A stretch of DNA of 9,843 nucleotides. Origin: Ardenticatenia bacterium (GTDB lineage: Bacteria > Chloroflexota > Anaerolineae > Aggregatilineales > Ch27). Location of the stretch: assembly GCA_026983935.1 (NCBI GenBank), contig JALSTC010000591.1:1-9843 (forward strand), given 5' to 3'. Made by a program: the position numbers and the translations under genes. Positions 1-7,741 of this stretch are shown piece by piece. A model generated the notes under the pieces. That model was not told the DNA's origin. It ran no database searches and saw only the letters and a program-made list of their open reading frames with translations. Each line of letters begins with the position of its first letter. Position 1 is the stretch's first letter.

Positions 1-759
1 TTTGCCCGCCTGGATGGGCAGCGTGGCTTGCTGGCCAACTACGGATCGCTGTGGCAGATTCCCGACATTCGCGGCATCAGTCCGCTCTGGCTGCGTGGGC
101 CGCATGCCATTATCCAGGAAGACCTGCCCGCGCCGCGTGCCTGGGAGCTTTTCGCGGTGCGCTATGTGTACAGCGATTGGGAGGAGCTGCCCGTGCCTGC
201 CACAGTGGTCGGGCAGGGGGAAGACCCCTACGGCCCGGTGAATCTGCACCGGCTGGATGATCCACGTCCTTTCGCGCTGCTGATCGATGATGTGGTGCTC
301 GTCGAGGGGGATGATGCAGCCTATGCGCTGCTGGCCGATCCGGGCTTCGATCCCCGCCGCAGCATCATTCTGTCAGGCGATGCTGCGGAAATCCTGCCGG
401 ACGAGCTGAGCGCGGAGGGAGAGGCGGCGGTCACGGCCTTTGCGCCGGAAGCCGTCACAATCGCGTTGGATGGAATTGATGTGCCTGCGGTGCTCAGTGT
501 GGCACTGCCGGATTATCCTGGCTGGCAGGCTGCCGTTGATGGTGAATCGGTGCCGCTGCTGCGGGCCTATGGCGCTCTGACAGCACTGGTCGTTCCCGCG
601 GGAGCCAGACAGGTCACGCTGATCTACGATCCGCTGACCTTCAAAATCGGCGCAGTGCTGAGTCTGTTGGGTTGGGGAGCGCTTGCTGGCTGGGCTGTAT
701 GGCTGCTGCTGCGCCGTTGGCTGCGTGGCCGGGAGGTAGAGCGCGATGATGTTGAATAA
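1..759 (+). CDS. YfhO-like membrane protein, C-terminal part (5' end outside window)
   Basis: The frame is open from the first base, so this is the last 252 residues of a longer protein. What is visible is mostly a soluble, probably extracytoplasmic beta-rich region. It contains a YPGWQAAVDG segment and a late VVPAGARQVTLIYDP segment, followed by one hydrophobic helix (about residues 216-238) and a short basic, charged tail. A 'GW-x-A-x-VDG ... PAG-x-x-x-V-x-x-x-Y-x-P' end followed by a last transmembrane helix is typical of the C terminus of YfhO-family proteins. These are large polytopic membrane proteins thought to act as or with GT-C-type glycosyltransferases in surface polymer modification. 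The multi-helix N-terminal part that would confirm this is not in the window. Its stop codon lies inside the next gene (14-bp overlap), which implies co-transcription and probable translational coupling with the O-antigen ligase-like gene. Family assignment is moderately sure; substrate unknown. Confidence 0.72.
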   Translation, partial: FARLDGQRGLLANYGSLWQIPDIRGISPLWLRGPHAIIQEDLPAPRAWELFAVRYVYSDWEELPVPATVVGQGEDPYGPVNLHRLDDPRPFALLIDDVVLVEGDDAAYALLADPGFDPRRSIILSGDAAEILPDELSAEGEAAVTAFAPEAVTIALDGIDVPAVLSVALPDYPGWQAAVDGESVPLLRAYGALTALVVPAGARQVTLIYDPLTFKIGAVLSLLGWGALAGWAVWLLLRRWLRGREVERDDVE

Positions 760-2209
760 TGAGTCGTTTGGTGCGCGAATCACGCAGTTCGATCGACGGC
801 TGACGGCAGTTCTACTGGGTGTTCTGCTGGGGATACTGGGTGGCCTGATCGGGCTGGGCGTAGTGCTGCTGGGGCCGGTGTTGATGATCGGTGGGGTGCT
901 GGGGCTGCTCGCCGGTCTGTACATCCTGACCGATCTACAGGCGGCATTGTACGGTGTGCTGGCGGTGATCGGGCTGCTGCCCTTTGGAACGCTGCCCTTC
1001 AAAATTGGCCTGACGCCTACTTTTCTGGATATTACGCTGGGTGCTTTCCTGATGGTGTATCTGTTCCAGTGGATGACAGGACGGCGGCGGCTGTTCCAGA
1101 TGACGCCGGTGCACGGCATGGTAATCGCTTTTGCCCTGGTGATGCTTGCCAGTTTCATCATGGGATTGGGCCACGCACCGCTGACGAGTAATGTGCTGCG
1201 TCAGTTTGCCGAGATGCTGTTGAGTATTGCCATGGCCTTTGTGCTGGTGGATGCCATCCGGGATGAGGGCACACTGCGCCGTGTGATGTTCCTGCTGGTA
1301 TTGGTGGGCGGGATGACCGCGTTGATCGGCCTGATATTGTATGTGCTGCCCGATCTGACAGCCGAGGGACTGCTTGTCCGGCTGGCCCGCTTTGGCTATC
1401 CCAACGGCGGCGTGATCCGATATGTGGAAGACAATCCCGCTTTAGCGGAGCGGGCGATCGGCCTGTGGGTAGACCCGAATGCGTTTGGTGGCGTGCTGGC
1501 AGTGCTTGGGGCGCTGGTTGCGCCGCAGATCTTCGCGCCAGGACCGGTCGGCGGCAGGCGCTGGCTGCTGGCCATCGTTTTTGGCCTGATTGCGTTGTGT
1601 ATATACCTGACCTTCTCCCGGGGAGCTATGCTGGCGCTGGGTGTTGCGCTGGCGTTCATGGCCGTGATGCGCTACCGCCGCTTGCTGTGGGGTATGCTTC
1701 TGGGCAGTGCGCTGCTCCTGCTGCTGCCTGTGACCCAGGACTATGTCGCCCGCTTCGTCGAAGGATTTCAGGCGGCGGATCTGGCAACCCAGATGCGCAT
1801 CGGCGAGATTACCGACGCGCTGCGCTTGATCGGACGCTACCCGGTATTTGGCGTGGGTTTTGCCGGGACGCCTGAGCGTGATATCTATCTCGGTGTGGCG
1901 AATCTCTACCTGACGATGGCCTCCAACATCGGGTTGATCGGGTTGGGCGTTTTCCTCGCGATGGTAGCCGCTTTGTTTGCCTACGGTCTGCGGGCATGGC
2001 AGCGTGCAGGCCGACCTGCACGACTGGAGCCGCTGTGGTTGGGTACTCATGCCGGCATCGTGGCTGCACTGGCGGCAGGGCTTTTCGATCACTATTTTTT
2101 CAAGCTGGAGTTTCAGGCCTCGGTGACGCTGTTCTGGTTGGTCTTCGGTCTTGCCATGACCGTGTCTCACCTCTGGCTTGCTGCCGCACCTGACCCGGAG
2201 CCAGAGTAA
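746..2209 (+). CDS. O-antigen ligase/polymerase-like (Wzy_C family) membrane protein
   Basis: The product is a 487-residue, very hydrophobic protein with roughly a dozen transmembrane segments. Family marks seen are TFSRGAML at residues 289-296, and the stretch 351-374 beginning RIGEITDALRLIGRYP and ending in a GVGFAG motif at about 369-374. The latter starts a large extracytoplasmic loop whose Arg and Gly-x-Gly are typical of O-antigen ligase (WaaL) and Wzy-type polymerases. A DHYFFKLEFQ segment (448-457) precedes the last helix. Such proteins transfer or polymerise undecaprenyl-linked glycans on the outer face of the cytoplasmic membrane. WaaL and Wzy cannot be told apart from this sequence, and related proteins also glycosylate proteins. 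The start ATG at 746 is preceded by GGGAGG (731-736) at 9 nt spacing; ATG at 749 is an equally readable alternative. It overlaps the YfhO-like gene by 14 bp, so the two form an operon. Confidence 0.83.
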   Translation: MMLNNESFGARITQFDRRLTAVLLGVLLGILGGLIGLGVVLLGPVLMIGGVLGLLAGLYILTDLQAALYGVLAVIGLLPFGTLPFKIGLTPTFLDITLGAFLMVYLFQWMTGRRRLFQMTPVHGMVIAFALVMLASFIMGLGHAPLTSNVLRQFAEMLLSIAMAFVLVDAIRDEGTLRRVMFLLVLVGGMTALIGLILYVLPDLTAEGLLVRLARFGYPNGGVIRYVEDNPALAERAIGLWVDPNAFGGVLAVLGALVAPQIFAPGPVGGRRWLLAIVFGLIALCIYLTFSRGAMLALGVALAFMAVMRYRRLLWGMLLGSALLLLLPVTQDYVARFVEGFQAADLATQMRIGEITDALRLIGRYPVFGVGFAGTPERDIYLGVANLYLTMASNIGLIGLGVFLAMVAALFAYGLRAWQRAGRPARLEPLWLGTHAGIVAALAAGLFDHYFFKLEFQASVTLFWLVFGLAMTVSHLWLAAAPDPEPE

Positions 2210-2245
2210 CAGGCACAGGTCATGGGGTACATGCAGGTGAATCAA

Positions 2246-2275
2246 ACGACGGGCGCGAGCCGCAGCGCCCGTCGT
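2246..2275. terminator. Bidirectional hairpin terminator candidate between convergent genes
   Basis: A perfect 11-bp inverted repeat, ACGACGGGCGC (2246-2256) and GCGCCCGTCGT (2265-2275), is separated by an 8-nt loop. It sits between the stop of the O-antigen ligase-like gene (2209) and the stop of the - strand protease gene (2299). On the - strand the stem is followed by TTTGAT, a weak U tract. On the + strand there is no U run, so intrinsic termination is better supported for the protease transcript than for the glycan operon. Confidence 0.62.
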
Positions 2276-2298
2276 CTGGTTATGCCGCGTACAGGCGA

Positions 2299-5200
2299 TC
2301 AGCCGTTAAACGTGAAGCTGTTGATGATCACCGAGAACGTGCTGTCAAAGAGCGAGTCGAATGTGCTGTCTGGAGCTTCCAGCCAGAAGACGTACTCCTG
2401 TGAACCCACGCCGGTGACGAAATACGCGCCGGAAGTTAGCAGGTTGTTGCTGGTGTTCGTATAGGTGAAACCCACCATATGCCAGGCTTCGTTGGCGATA
2501 TAGTATGGCTCCGAAGCGAAGGTCTCCACATTGCTCACGTTGCTGTTCTGCTGCAGCAGACCGAAATACTGCTGTGCCAACTGCTCATTGGTGAGGCCCT
2601 GACTGGCGCTGGCTTTGAAGGCGATGAATGTGGTTGTGTCTCCCGCCGGGCTGAAGATCGTCCATCCGCTGACATCGGTCTCCACCCAGTCGACTGGCAC
2701 GGAGAACGATACTGCAGGATTGGGCGTGACGGTTGCCCAGTTGCTGGCCCCCAGCGATCCCTCTACATCGAAGAATTCGACGCTTTCGACCAGCAGGCTG
2801 AATGCGCCGGCTGCCTCATCAAGTGCCCCGGCTGGCGAGTCCATATCGAAGCCGTAGCCGATGCCGCGCTCCGGCACATAGATGGCCAGCACTGCGCCAT
2901 TGCGTTCCTGGCCGTTGTAGGTGTAGGTGTAGTCCACAACGTAGGCGTCGTAGCTGCCCAGAGTGACCTGACGCTGGTTGACAAGGCGGGCATTTTCGAG
3001 CGTGTTCCAGCTATCAATGACCTGCTGGGCCACATCCATGCCGGACGAGACACCGTCGTAAGGCAGAACGGTGAGCAGCACGCCGGTTGCCGGGTCGCCG
3101 GTGAAAAGCCGCCCACCTTCATCCGTCTGGATGAAGCGCGGCTCGATCCAGTTCGCCGGATAGCGGAAGCTCAAGCCGAACTCGATATCAGTAAAGCCGC
3201 GCTGACTGGTGTCCAGCCCTTCGTTGTTCACCTGAACATCAATGGTGTCGCGGGCAATATTTCCACTGATATCTTCGGCAATGATGTTCAGAGTGTATGT
3301 GCCGCTTGGCGCTGGGATGAGACGATACGTAAACGGCTCCGTGCCGAAGGTGAGGACTTCGTCAGCCAGCATGGTATTGAGATCGTTGTTGGTGTCCAGA
3401 TAGAGCCAGTATGGCTGGAAGCTGTCCCCCGGTTTGACGGAAAGCTCAAATGGCATGTAGCCGGTATCTGTCTCACGCACACCCCAGACGCTGCTCACGC
3501 TGCCTGTGGTGAGATCGTAGACCAGTTGGGCATCTACCGGGTTGCCACTCTGGGGGATGTACTGGCCATCAACCACGGCGCTTTCTGGATTTTCTCTGTG
3601 CTGGATCAGCAGGGCGGGGACTTCCACCAGCCCATCAGAGATGACCGGCATCTCAGTGTCCCAGCTAAACGAGCGCGTCGAGACGCCGTCCGCCCAGTCG
3701 GTGATCTCTTCACCTGAGGCTGTGGTTGTCCGGGAGACAAGCCGTACGTAATCAACAAGAATGCTGGTGCCGTTATCCATGTGCAGCGTGGCACCGAAGG
3801 TAACGTCGGTGATGTCTCGCCCGGAGATTTCCATCTGGATGACCGTCGGCTGATGGATACTGCCGATCTCCGGGAAAGCACCCAGAATCTGCACCTGTGG
3901 TCCTTCGCTGACGGTCTCGATGGCCGTGTTATAGAACGTATCCAGGAATGAGCGCCAGGTGTCAAGATCGGGCGGCGTGCCTGTGGCATAGCGACTCGCC
4001 AGATTATACTGCGTGTAAGCGCCCTGGTTACGGGGGAAGTAAATCGTCATGCCGCGGGCATCTTCGAGCGCATTATTGGCGCGGTGATGCACCACCATCT
4101 GGCTGGCAGCAGTGGCCACGTCCTGCGCGGCCCGTGCTACTGCCTGATCGGGAGACAGTGTACTCAGCAGGCCCATAAACTGGATGAGGTCGGCAGCGGA
4201 CCAGATATCAAAATACTCCGGATCGTCAAAGCCGCCGAAAACAAGGGTGTTGTTGCGGGCATCACCGATGGCGCTGAGCACCGGGCCGGGGTTGGCCTGC
4301 ACGGCGCGGGTGAAGCTGTTGAGTGCGCCGATAACGCTGTCGGACTGCCTGAGGTCAACAACCCCCAGATCGAAGACGTCGTAGTAAGTCACGGTTTCGG
4401 TGTAGAACGTCATGAAGCTGTCAACAAGCACCTGCCCGAACGCCTGCCCATCCATCGAAGGGTTTGCAGCCAGCGCCTGCAGGGGAGTGGCGTAATCCCA
4501 GCCGAAGCCGGGGATTGTTTCCTCCGCTGCGACGCCGTATAGGCCGTAGGGGGCCACGCTGTGGTAAACCTCAAGCTGGCCCATGAGGCAGGCGTCAAAG
4601 CCGATCAGATCAAGGGGAACATTGTTGATCTGCGCCAGCGCCCGATTGAGTTCGGGCATACTGAGGTCATCATCTCCCGCCGATTCATCGGTGGCGATTC
4701 CCAGCCATGATCCGCCGTGATCCCACAATATCAGGGCATAGCGCTGTGCCGGGTAGGTGCGAATGGCCCAGTTGGCAAAGTCGGATAACGTGTTGGGGTC
4801 ACCTGTGTTGGTCTCTCCCAGTGACTGCACAACTTCCGAAGAAATAATATCAGGGTCAGTATCGCGGGTGACAAAAAGGCGTCGTGTGTCGCGCCAGTCA
4901 CCATTGCTGCTGTCATATCCTGCGGCGCGATCGATCTGGACGACGACGTTGATATCGTTGGTGCTGCCCACCAGTTCCATTTCGTTCAGGTCAAGCAGCC
5001 CGAATTCTTCCAGGTCGTTATCTGCTGCCAGGTAAATCATGACTGTCCAGGCCGCCTGCCGCTGCTGTGCCCGCCTGCTGGTGATCGGCTCCCCTTCGAC
5101 CTGGCCCGCAAACCGAGACATCCATTGTCGGATGTTGTCGCGTGCCGCTGCGCGGTCAGAGGGGGCAGCGACCGCATTCGCATTGAAGCGGACAGGCGTA

Positions 5201-5304
5201 TCGAGATGATCGACCTGTGTTGCACTCGCATCTGGCAGCGGCGACAGGCCGAACAGAATCAAAGCAGTCAGAACATATACGAGAACTGATTTCAAGAATG
5301 CCAT
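2299..5304 (-). CDS. Secreted clostripain-like cysteine peptidase (family C11) with two C-terminal PsbP-like domains
   Basis: The 1001-residue product begins with a signal peptide (hydrophobic 5-20, likely cut after ASA at 26-28). The peptidase C11 domain spans about 85-460. It opens with AAWTVMIYLAADNDLEE and carries the catalytic pair His196 (ILWDHGGSW) and Cys239 (LIGFDACLMGQLE), spaced as in the clostripain family. A beta-rich, Ig-like region follows (about 468-695). Then come two related domains: 704-844, starting FGLSFRYPANW, and 861-1000, starting VSFSVPVDW. Both resemble PsbP/MOG1-fold domains. No sortase signal or C-terminal membrane anchor is visible, so the protein is probably exported and free or loosely bound. 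Known C11 enzymes cut after Arg or Lys; the specificity of this one cannot be read. ATG at 5304 is preceded on its strand by AGGAG with a 10-nt spacer. It is a monocistronic gene, divergent from galE. Confidence 0.86.
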   Translation of the reverse strand: MAFLKSVLVYVLTALILFGLSPLPDASATQVDHLDTPVRFNANAVAAPSDRAAARDNIRQWMSRFAGQVEGEPITSRRAQQRQAAWTVMIYLAADNDLEEFGLLDLNEMELVGSTNDINVVVQIDRAAGYDSSNGDWRDTRRLFVTRDTDPDIISSEVVQSLGETNTGDPNTLSDFANWAIRTYPAQRYALILWDHGGSWLGIATDESAGDDDLSMPELNRALAQINNVPLDLIGFDACLMGQLEVYHSVAPYGLYGVAAEETIPGFGWDYATPLQALAANPSMDGQAFGQVLVDSFMTFYTETVTYYDVFDLGVVDLRQSDSVIGALNSFTRAVQANPGPVLSAIGDARNNTLVFGGFDDPEYFDIWSAADLIQFMGLLSTLSPDQAVARAAQDVATAASQMVVHHRANNALEDARGMTIYFPRNQGAYTQYNLASRYATGTPPDLDTWRSFLDTFYNTAIETVSEGPQVQILGAFPEIGSIHQPTVIQMEISGRDITDVTFGATLHMDNGTSILVDYVRLVSRTTTASGEEITDWADGVSTRSFSWDTEMPVISDGLVEVPALLIQHRENPESAVVDGQYIPQSGNPVDAQLVYDLTTGSVSSVWGVRETDTGYMPFELSVKPGDSFQPYWLYLDTNNDLNTMLADEVLTFGTEPFTYRLIPAPSGTYTLNIIAEDISGNIARDTIDVQVNNEGLDTSQRGFTDIEFGLSFRYPANWIEPRFIQTDEGGRLFTGDPATGVLLTVLPYDGVSSGMDVAQQVIDSWNTLENARLVNQRQVTLGSYDAYVVDYTYTYNGQERNGAVLAIYVPERGIGYGFDMDSPAGALDEAAGAFSLLVESVEFFDVEGSLGASNWATVTPNPAVSFSVPVDWVETDVSGWTIFSPAGDTTTFIAFKASASQGLTNEQLAQQYFGLLQQNSNVSNVETFASEPYYIANEAWHMVGFTYTNTSNNLLTSGAYFVTGVGSQEYVFWLEAPDSTFDSLFDSTFSVIINSFTFNG

Positions 5305-5407
5305 GGTACTAACGCTCCTAAGAAAACAGCAAAGGGCTGTGTGTGTTTTTTCAGTCTAGTGTATTTCGGCGGCATGCGCCAGAAGGCTTTTTGTCCAACA
5401 TGGAACA

Positions 5408-5436
5408 TCGAAATGCACCCTGCTCTGCGGTACAAT
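5408..5436 (+). promoter_or_regulatory. Candidate sigma70-type promoter for galE
   Basis: A -10 box TACAAT (5431-5436, five of six consensus bases) lies 17 bp after a weak -35 box TCGAAA (5408-5413, four of six). Transcription would start near 5443 and give a leader of about 40 nt carrying AAGGAGA (5463-5469) before the galE ATG. The match is by eye only. Confidence 0.45.
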
Positions 5437-5481
5437 TCCCGCGTGCTCGCAGCAGACGATCAAAGGAGAACGACCGCAATT

Positions 5482-6489
5482 ATGCACATCCTCATTACCG
5501 GCGGTGCAGGGTATATCGGCTCCACGACGGCCGCCTATTTCCTGCGGGCCGGACATCGGGTAACGGTCTATGATAATCTCAGCCGCGGACATCGCGACGC
5601 TGTCCCGAAGGACGCCGAGTTTATTCAGGGCGATGTGGGCGATCGTTCTGCTCTGGATGTTCTTTTTCAGAGTCGAACATTTGATGCTGTCGTACATTTT
5701 GCGGCATTCATTGAAGCTGGCGAAAGCATGCTCAAGCCCGGCAAGTACTTTCACAACAATGTCGTCTGCTCGCAGGTGCTGCTGGACGCGATGATGGCGC
5801 ATGGTGTCAAGCGCATTGTCTTTTCTTCGACGGCTGCCGTGTATGCCAGCAAAGATGGCCCGCTTGATGAAGAGGATCCAGTCGACCCTGCCAATGTGTA
5901 TGGACAAACCAAGCTCATGATCGAGCAGATGATTCGCTGGTATGGCCGTCAGCTTGATCTGCGCTACGCAATTCTTCGCTATTTCAATGCCTGCGGCGCC
6001 ATGTTGGATGAGCAGGGAAAGGCAATTCGAGGCGAGGCTCACGAGCCGGAAACACACCTGATTCCGCTGACGCTCCAGGTGCCGCTGGGGCAGCGGCCGG
6101 TGATCAAGATTTTCGGCACAGACTATCCAACGCCTGACGGCACATGTATTCGCGACTATATCCACGTGGAAGACCTGGCGCAGGCGCATGTGCTGGCGCT
6201 GGAAAAGCTGGATGAGCGGCCAGCAATGACGTATAACATCGGCAACGGGCGGGGATACAGTGTGCGGGAAGTAATTGATGTTGCGCGGGAGGTTACCGGC
6301 GTAGACTTCCCTGCCGAAGAAGCGCCGCGCCGCGCCGGTGATGCGCCTGTGCTGGTGGCTTCATCGGAGCGCATCAATCAGGAATTGGGATGGGAGCCAA
6401 AGTATCCCTCGCTGCAGGAGATCATTAAGAGTGCCTGGGCCTGGCACAGCAGTCATCCCTATGGCTATAACAACAGCGTGTTGGAATAA
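5482..6489 (+). CDS. galE: UDP-glucose 4-epimerase
   Basis: The product is a 335-residue extended short-chain dehydrogenase/reductase, full length for GalE, which interconverts UDP-glucose and UDP-galactose in the cytoplasm with bound NAD. The Rossmann NAD motif TGGAGYIG is at residues 6-13. FSSTAAVY (114-121) supplies the catalytic Ser/Thr, and VYGQTK (139-144) gives the catalytic Tyr140 and Lys144. RYFNACGA (167-173) and RDYIHVEDLAQAH (224-236) are further GalE hallmarks. The start at 5482 was chosen because the conserved N terminus MHILITGGAG begins there and AAGGAGA lies 12 nt upstream. The frame stays open back to 5341, but that extension would run across the candidate promoter and has no family similarity. 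The gene is flanked by oppositely oriented genes on both sides, so it is probably monocistronic. It probably feeds galactose-type precursors to surface glycans. Confidence 0.94.
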   Translation: MHILITGGAGYIGSTTAAYFLRAGHRVTVYDNLSRGHRDAVPKDAEFIQGDVGDRSALDVLFQSRTFDAVVHFAAFIEAGESMLKPGKYFHNNVVCSQVLLDAMMAHGVKRIVFSSTAAVYASKDGPLDEEDPVDPANVYGQTKLMIEQMIRWYGRQLDLRYAILRYFNACGAMLDEQGKAIRGEAHEPETHLIPLTLQVPLGQRPVIKIFGTDYPTPDGTCIRDYIHVEDLAQAHVLALEKLDERPAMTYNIGNGRGYSVREVIDVAREVTGVDFPAEEAPRRAGDAPVLVASSERINQELGWEPKYPSLQEIIKSAWAWHSSHPYGYNNSVLE

Positions 6490-6528
6490 TCAGGGAATTT
6501 GCCCGTCCGCTCTGCGGGAAGACACGTG

Positions 6529-7617
6529 TCAGGAGATCACGCGCCTCTCCTGGTAGGCGGCTTCCAGAGCGGCAACGATCTGCTGTGCAGCGTTCCCCGT
6601 ACCGAAGTATGCGGGATGCGTGGTTGGTCGTGCAGAGCACGCTTCCCGGACAGCCTGCATGATGGTCTGGACTGTGGCCTTCGCCAGCCGGTTCCAGCCG
6701 GCCTCAACAGTTTCAGGATATTCTGTCTCCGTGCGTACGGTAACGCAGGGCGTGTGCAGCGTATAGGCCTCTTTTTGCAGGCTTCCCGAATCCGTAATCA
6801 CGACTGCTGCTGCCCTGACAAGGACGAGCATATCCAGATAGCTAACCGACTTGATCAGGCGAACGCGGGCATCCAATGTCAGGGGAATCTGATGCAGGAC
6901 TCGCTGCGTGCGCGGATGTACGGGGAAAATCACCGGCATGTCCAATGTATTCAGCGCAGTCAGGATGGCTGCCAGTTTTTCGGGGTCGTTGGTGTTTGCA
7001 GGGCGATGAATGGTTGCCACGGCATAAGGTCGGGCGGGGTCAAGACGTAAACGATGATAAATGGGGGCGTTGCCAGGATCGGTGGCGGCGTAGTGGAGGA
7101 CGGCATCTACCATAATATCTCCTGTCAGTACGACGCCATCGCGGATACCTTCCTGTTGGAGGTTTTCCACGGCCAGCAGGGTAGGGCACAGACGCAGTTG
7201 GGCGAGGCGATCCGTGATGATGCGGTTGATTTCCTCTGGCATTGCGGCGTTGAAACTGCGCAGCCCGGCTTCGACATGGGCAATAGGCAGGTTAAGTTTG
7301 GCGGCAGCCAGTGCTGCTGCCAATGTGGAGTTGGTGTCGCCAAAGACGACAACCCAATCGGGGCGCTGTTCCTGCATCAACCGTTCCAGTGGAACGAGTA
7401 TCCCCGCTGTTTGTTCGGCGTGGCTGCCTGAGCCGATTCCGAGGTGCACGTCCGGTTGGGCGATGTCCAGCTCTCGGAAGAGCAGGGCAGATAGCTCGTC
7501 ATCGTAGTGCTGCCCGGTGTGTACCAGGAACTCCGTATGCCGGTCACGCAGCACACGGCCGAGCATTGCCGCTTTGATAAACTGTGGCCGTGCCCCGACT
7601 ACCGTCAAAATTCGCAT
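6529..7617 (-). CDS. wecB: Non-hydrolysing UDP-N-acetylglucosamine 2-epimerase
   Basis: The 362-residue product has full family length and a GT-B fold. It converts UDP-GlcNAc to UDP-ManNAc in the cytoplasm, for enterobacterial-common-antigen-like, capsule or cell-wall glycans. Motifs in order are GARPQFIKA (8-16), HTGQHYDDELS (33-43), VVFGDTNSTLA (90-100, Asp94), AHVEAGLRS (113-121, Glu116), PEEINR (127-132), TIHRPAN (202-208, His204) and TDSGSLQKEAY (275-285). The acidic and His residues correspond to the catalytic set of E. coli WecB. The TETEYPETVEAGWN block (296-309) is closer to what I recall of WbpI-type enzymes, which act on UDP-2,3-diacetamido-glucuronic acid, so the substrate could differ. 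ATG at 7617 was chosen because MRILTVVGARPQ is the family N terminus; the ribosome binding site there is poor. The gene converges with galE (39-bp gap) and diverges from rpsF. Confidence 0.92.
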   Translation of the reverse strand: MRILTVVGARPQFIKAAMLGRVLRDRHTEFLVHTGQHYDDELSALLFRELDIAQPDVHLGIGSGSHAEQTAGILVPLERLMQEQRPDWVVVFGDTNSTLAAALAAAKLNLPIAHVEAGLRSFNAAMPEEINRIITDRLAQLRLCPTLLAVENLQQEGIRDGVVLTGDIMVDAVLHYAATDPGNAPIYHRLRLDPARPYAVATIHRPANTNDPEKLAAILTALNTLDMPVIFPVHPRTQRVLHQIPLTLDARVRLIKSVSYLDMLVLVRAAAVVITDSGSLQKEAYTLHTPCVTVRTETEYPETVEAGWNRLAKATVQTIMQAVREACSARPTTHPAYFGTGNAAQQIVAALEAAYQERRVIS

Positions 7618-7689
7618 GATAACGTCTGTTCGCTTTCCGATTGACGTTTGCTGCTTCGCCCCAGATATCCTCTGATGTATGCCTGAATC

Positions 7690-7741
7690 GGCAAGCCGCC
7701 TTCGCAGATGGCAAAAACGGCGAAGCATACGCAGCCTTGCC
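7690..7741. repeat. Nested imperfect inverted repeat in the wecB-rpsF intergenic region
   Basis: Outer arms GGCAAG (7690-7695) and CTTGCC (7736-7741) enclose inner arms CTTCGC (7700-7705) and GCGAAG (7720-7725), so the element is dyad-symmetric at two levels. The right outer arm overlaps the candidate -35 box of rpsF (7737-7742). It could be an operator, or a hairpin in the wecB leader. No regulator can be named. Confidence 0.4.

Noticed and set aside
373..1161. A 262-codon - strand frame across the YfhO-like/O-antigen ligase junction
   Set aside because: It is antisense to two real genes, with composition rich in Arg, Ser, Pro and Gln as expected for a shadow frame and no family motif.
1442..2245. 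A 267-codon - strand frame opposite the O-antigen ligase-like gene
   Set aside because: It has His/Gln/Arg-rich composition typical of the reverse complement of a Leu-rich membrane protein gene, and no motif.
2479..3717. A 412-codon open frame on the + strand opposite the protease gene
   Set aside because: It is antisense to a clearly conserved exported protease, has no recognisable domain, and long antisense frames are expected from GC-rich codon bias.
5341..5481. N-terminal extension of galE from an upstream in-frame start
   Set aside because: GalE conservation and a good ribosome binding site both point to 5482; the extension covers the likely promoter.
5356..6189. A 277-codon - strand frame opposite galE
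   Set aside because: It is a shadow of a strongly conserved gene, with no domain.
6499..6520. Possible terminator hairpin between convergent galE and wecB
   Set aside because: Only 4-bp stems can be drawn (CCCG/CGGG or CCGC/GCGG) and neither direction has a U tract, so I do not call a terminator in this 39-bp gap.
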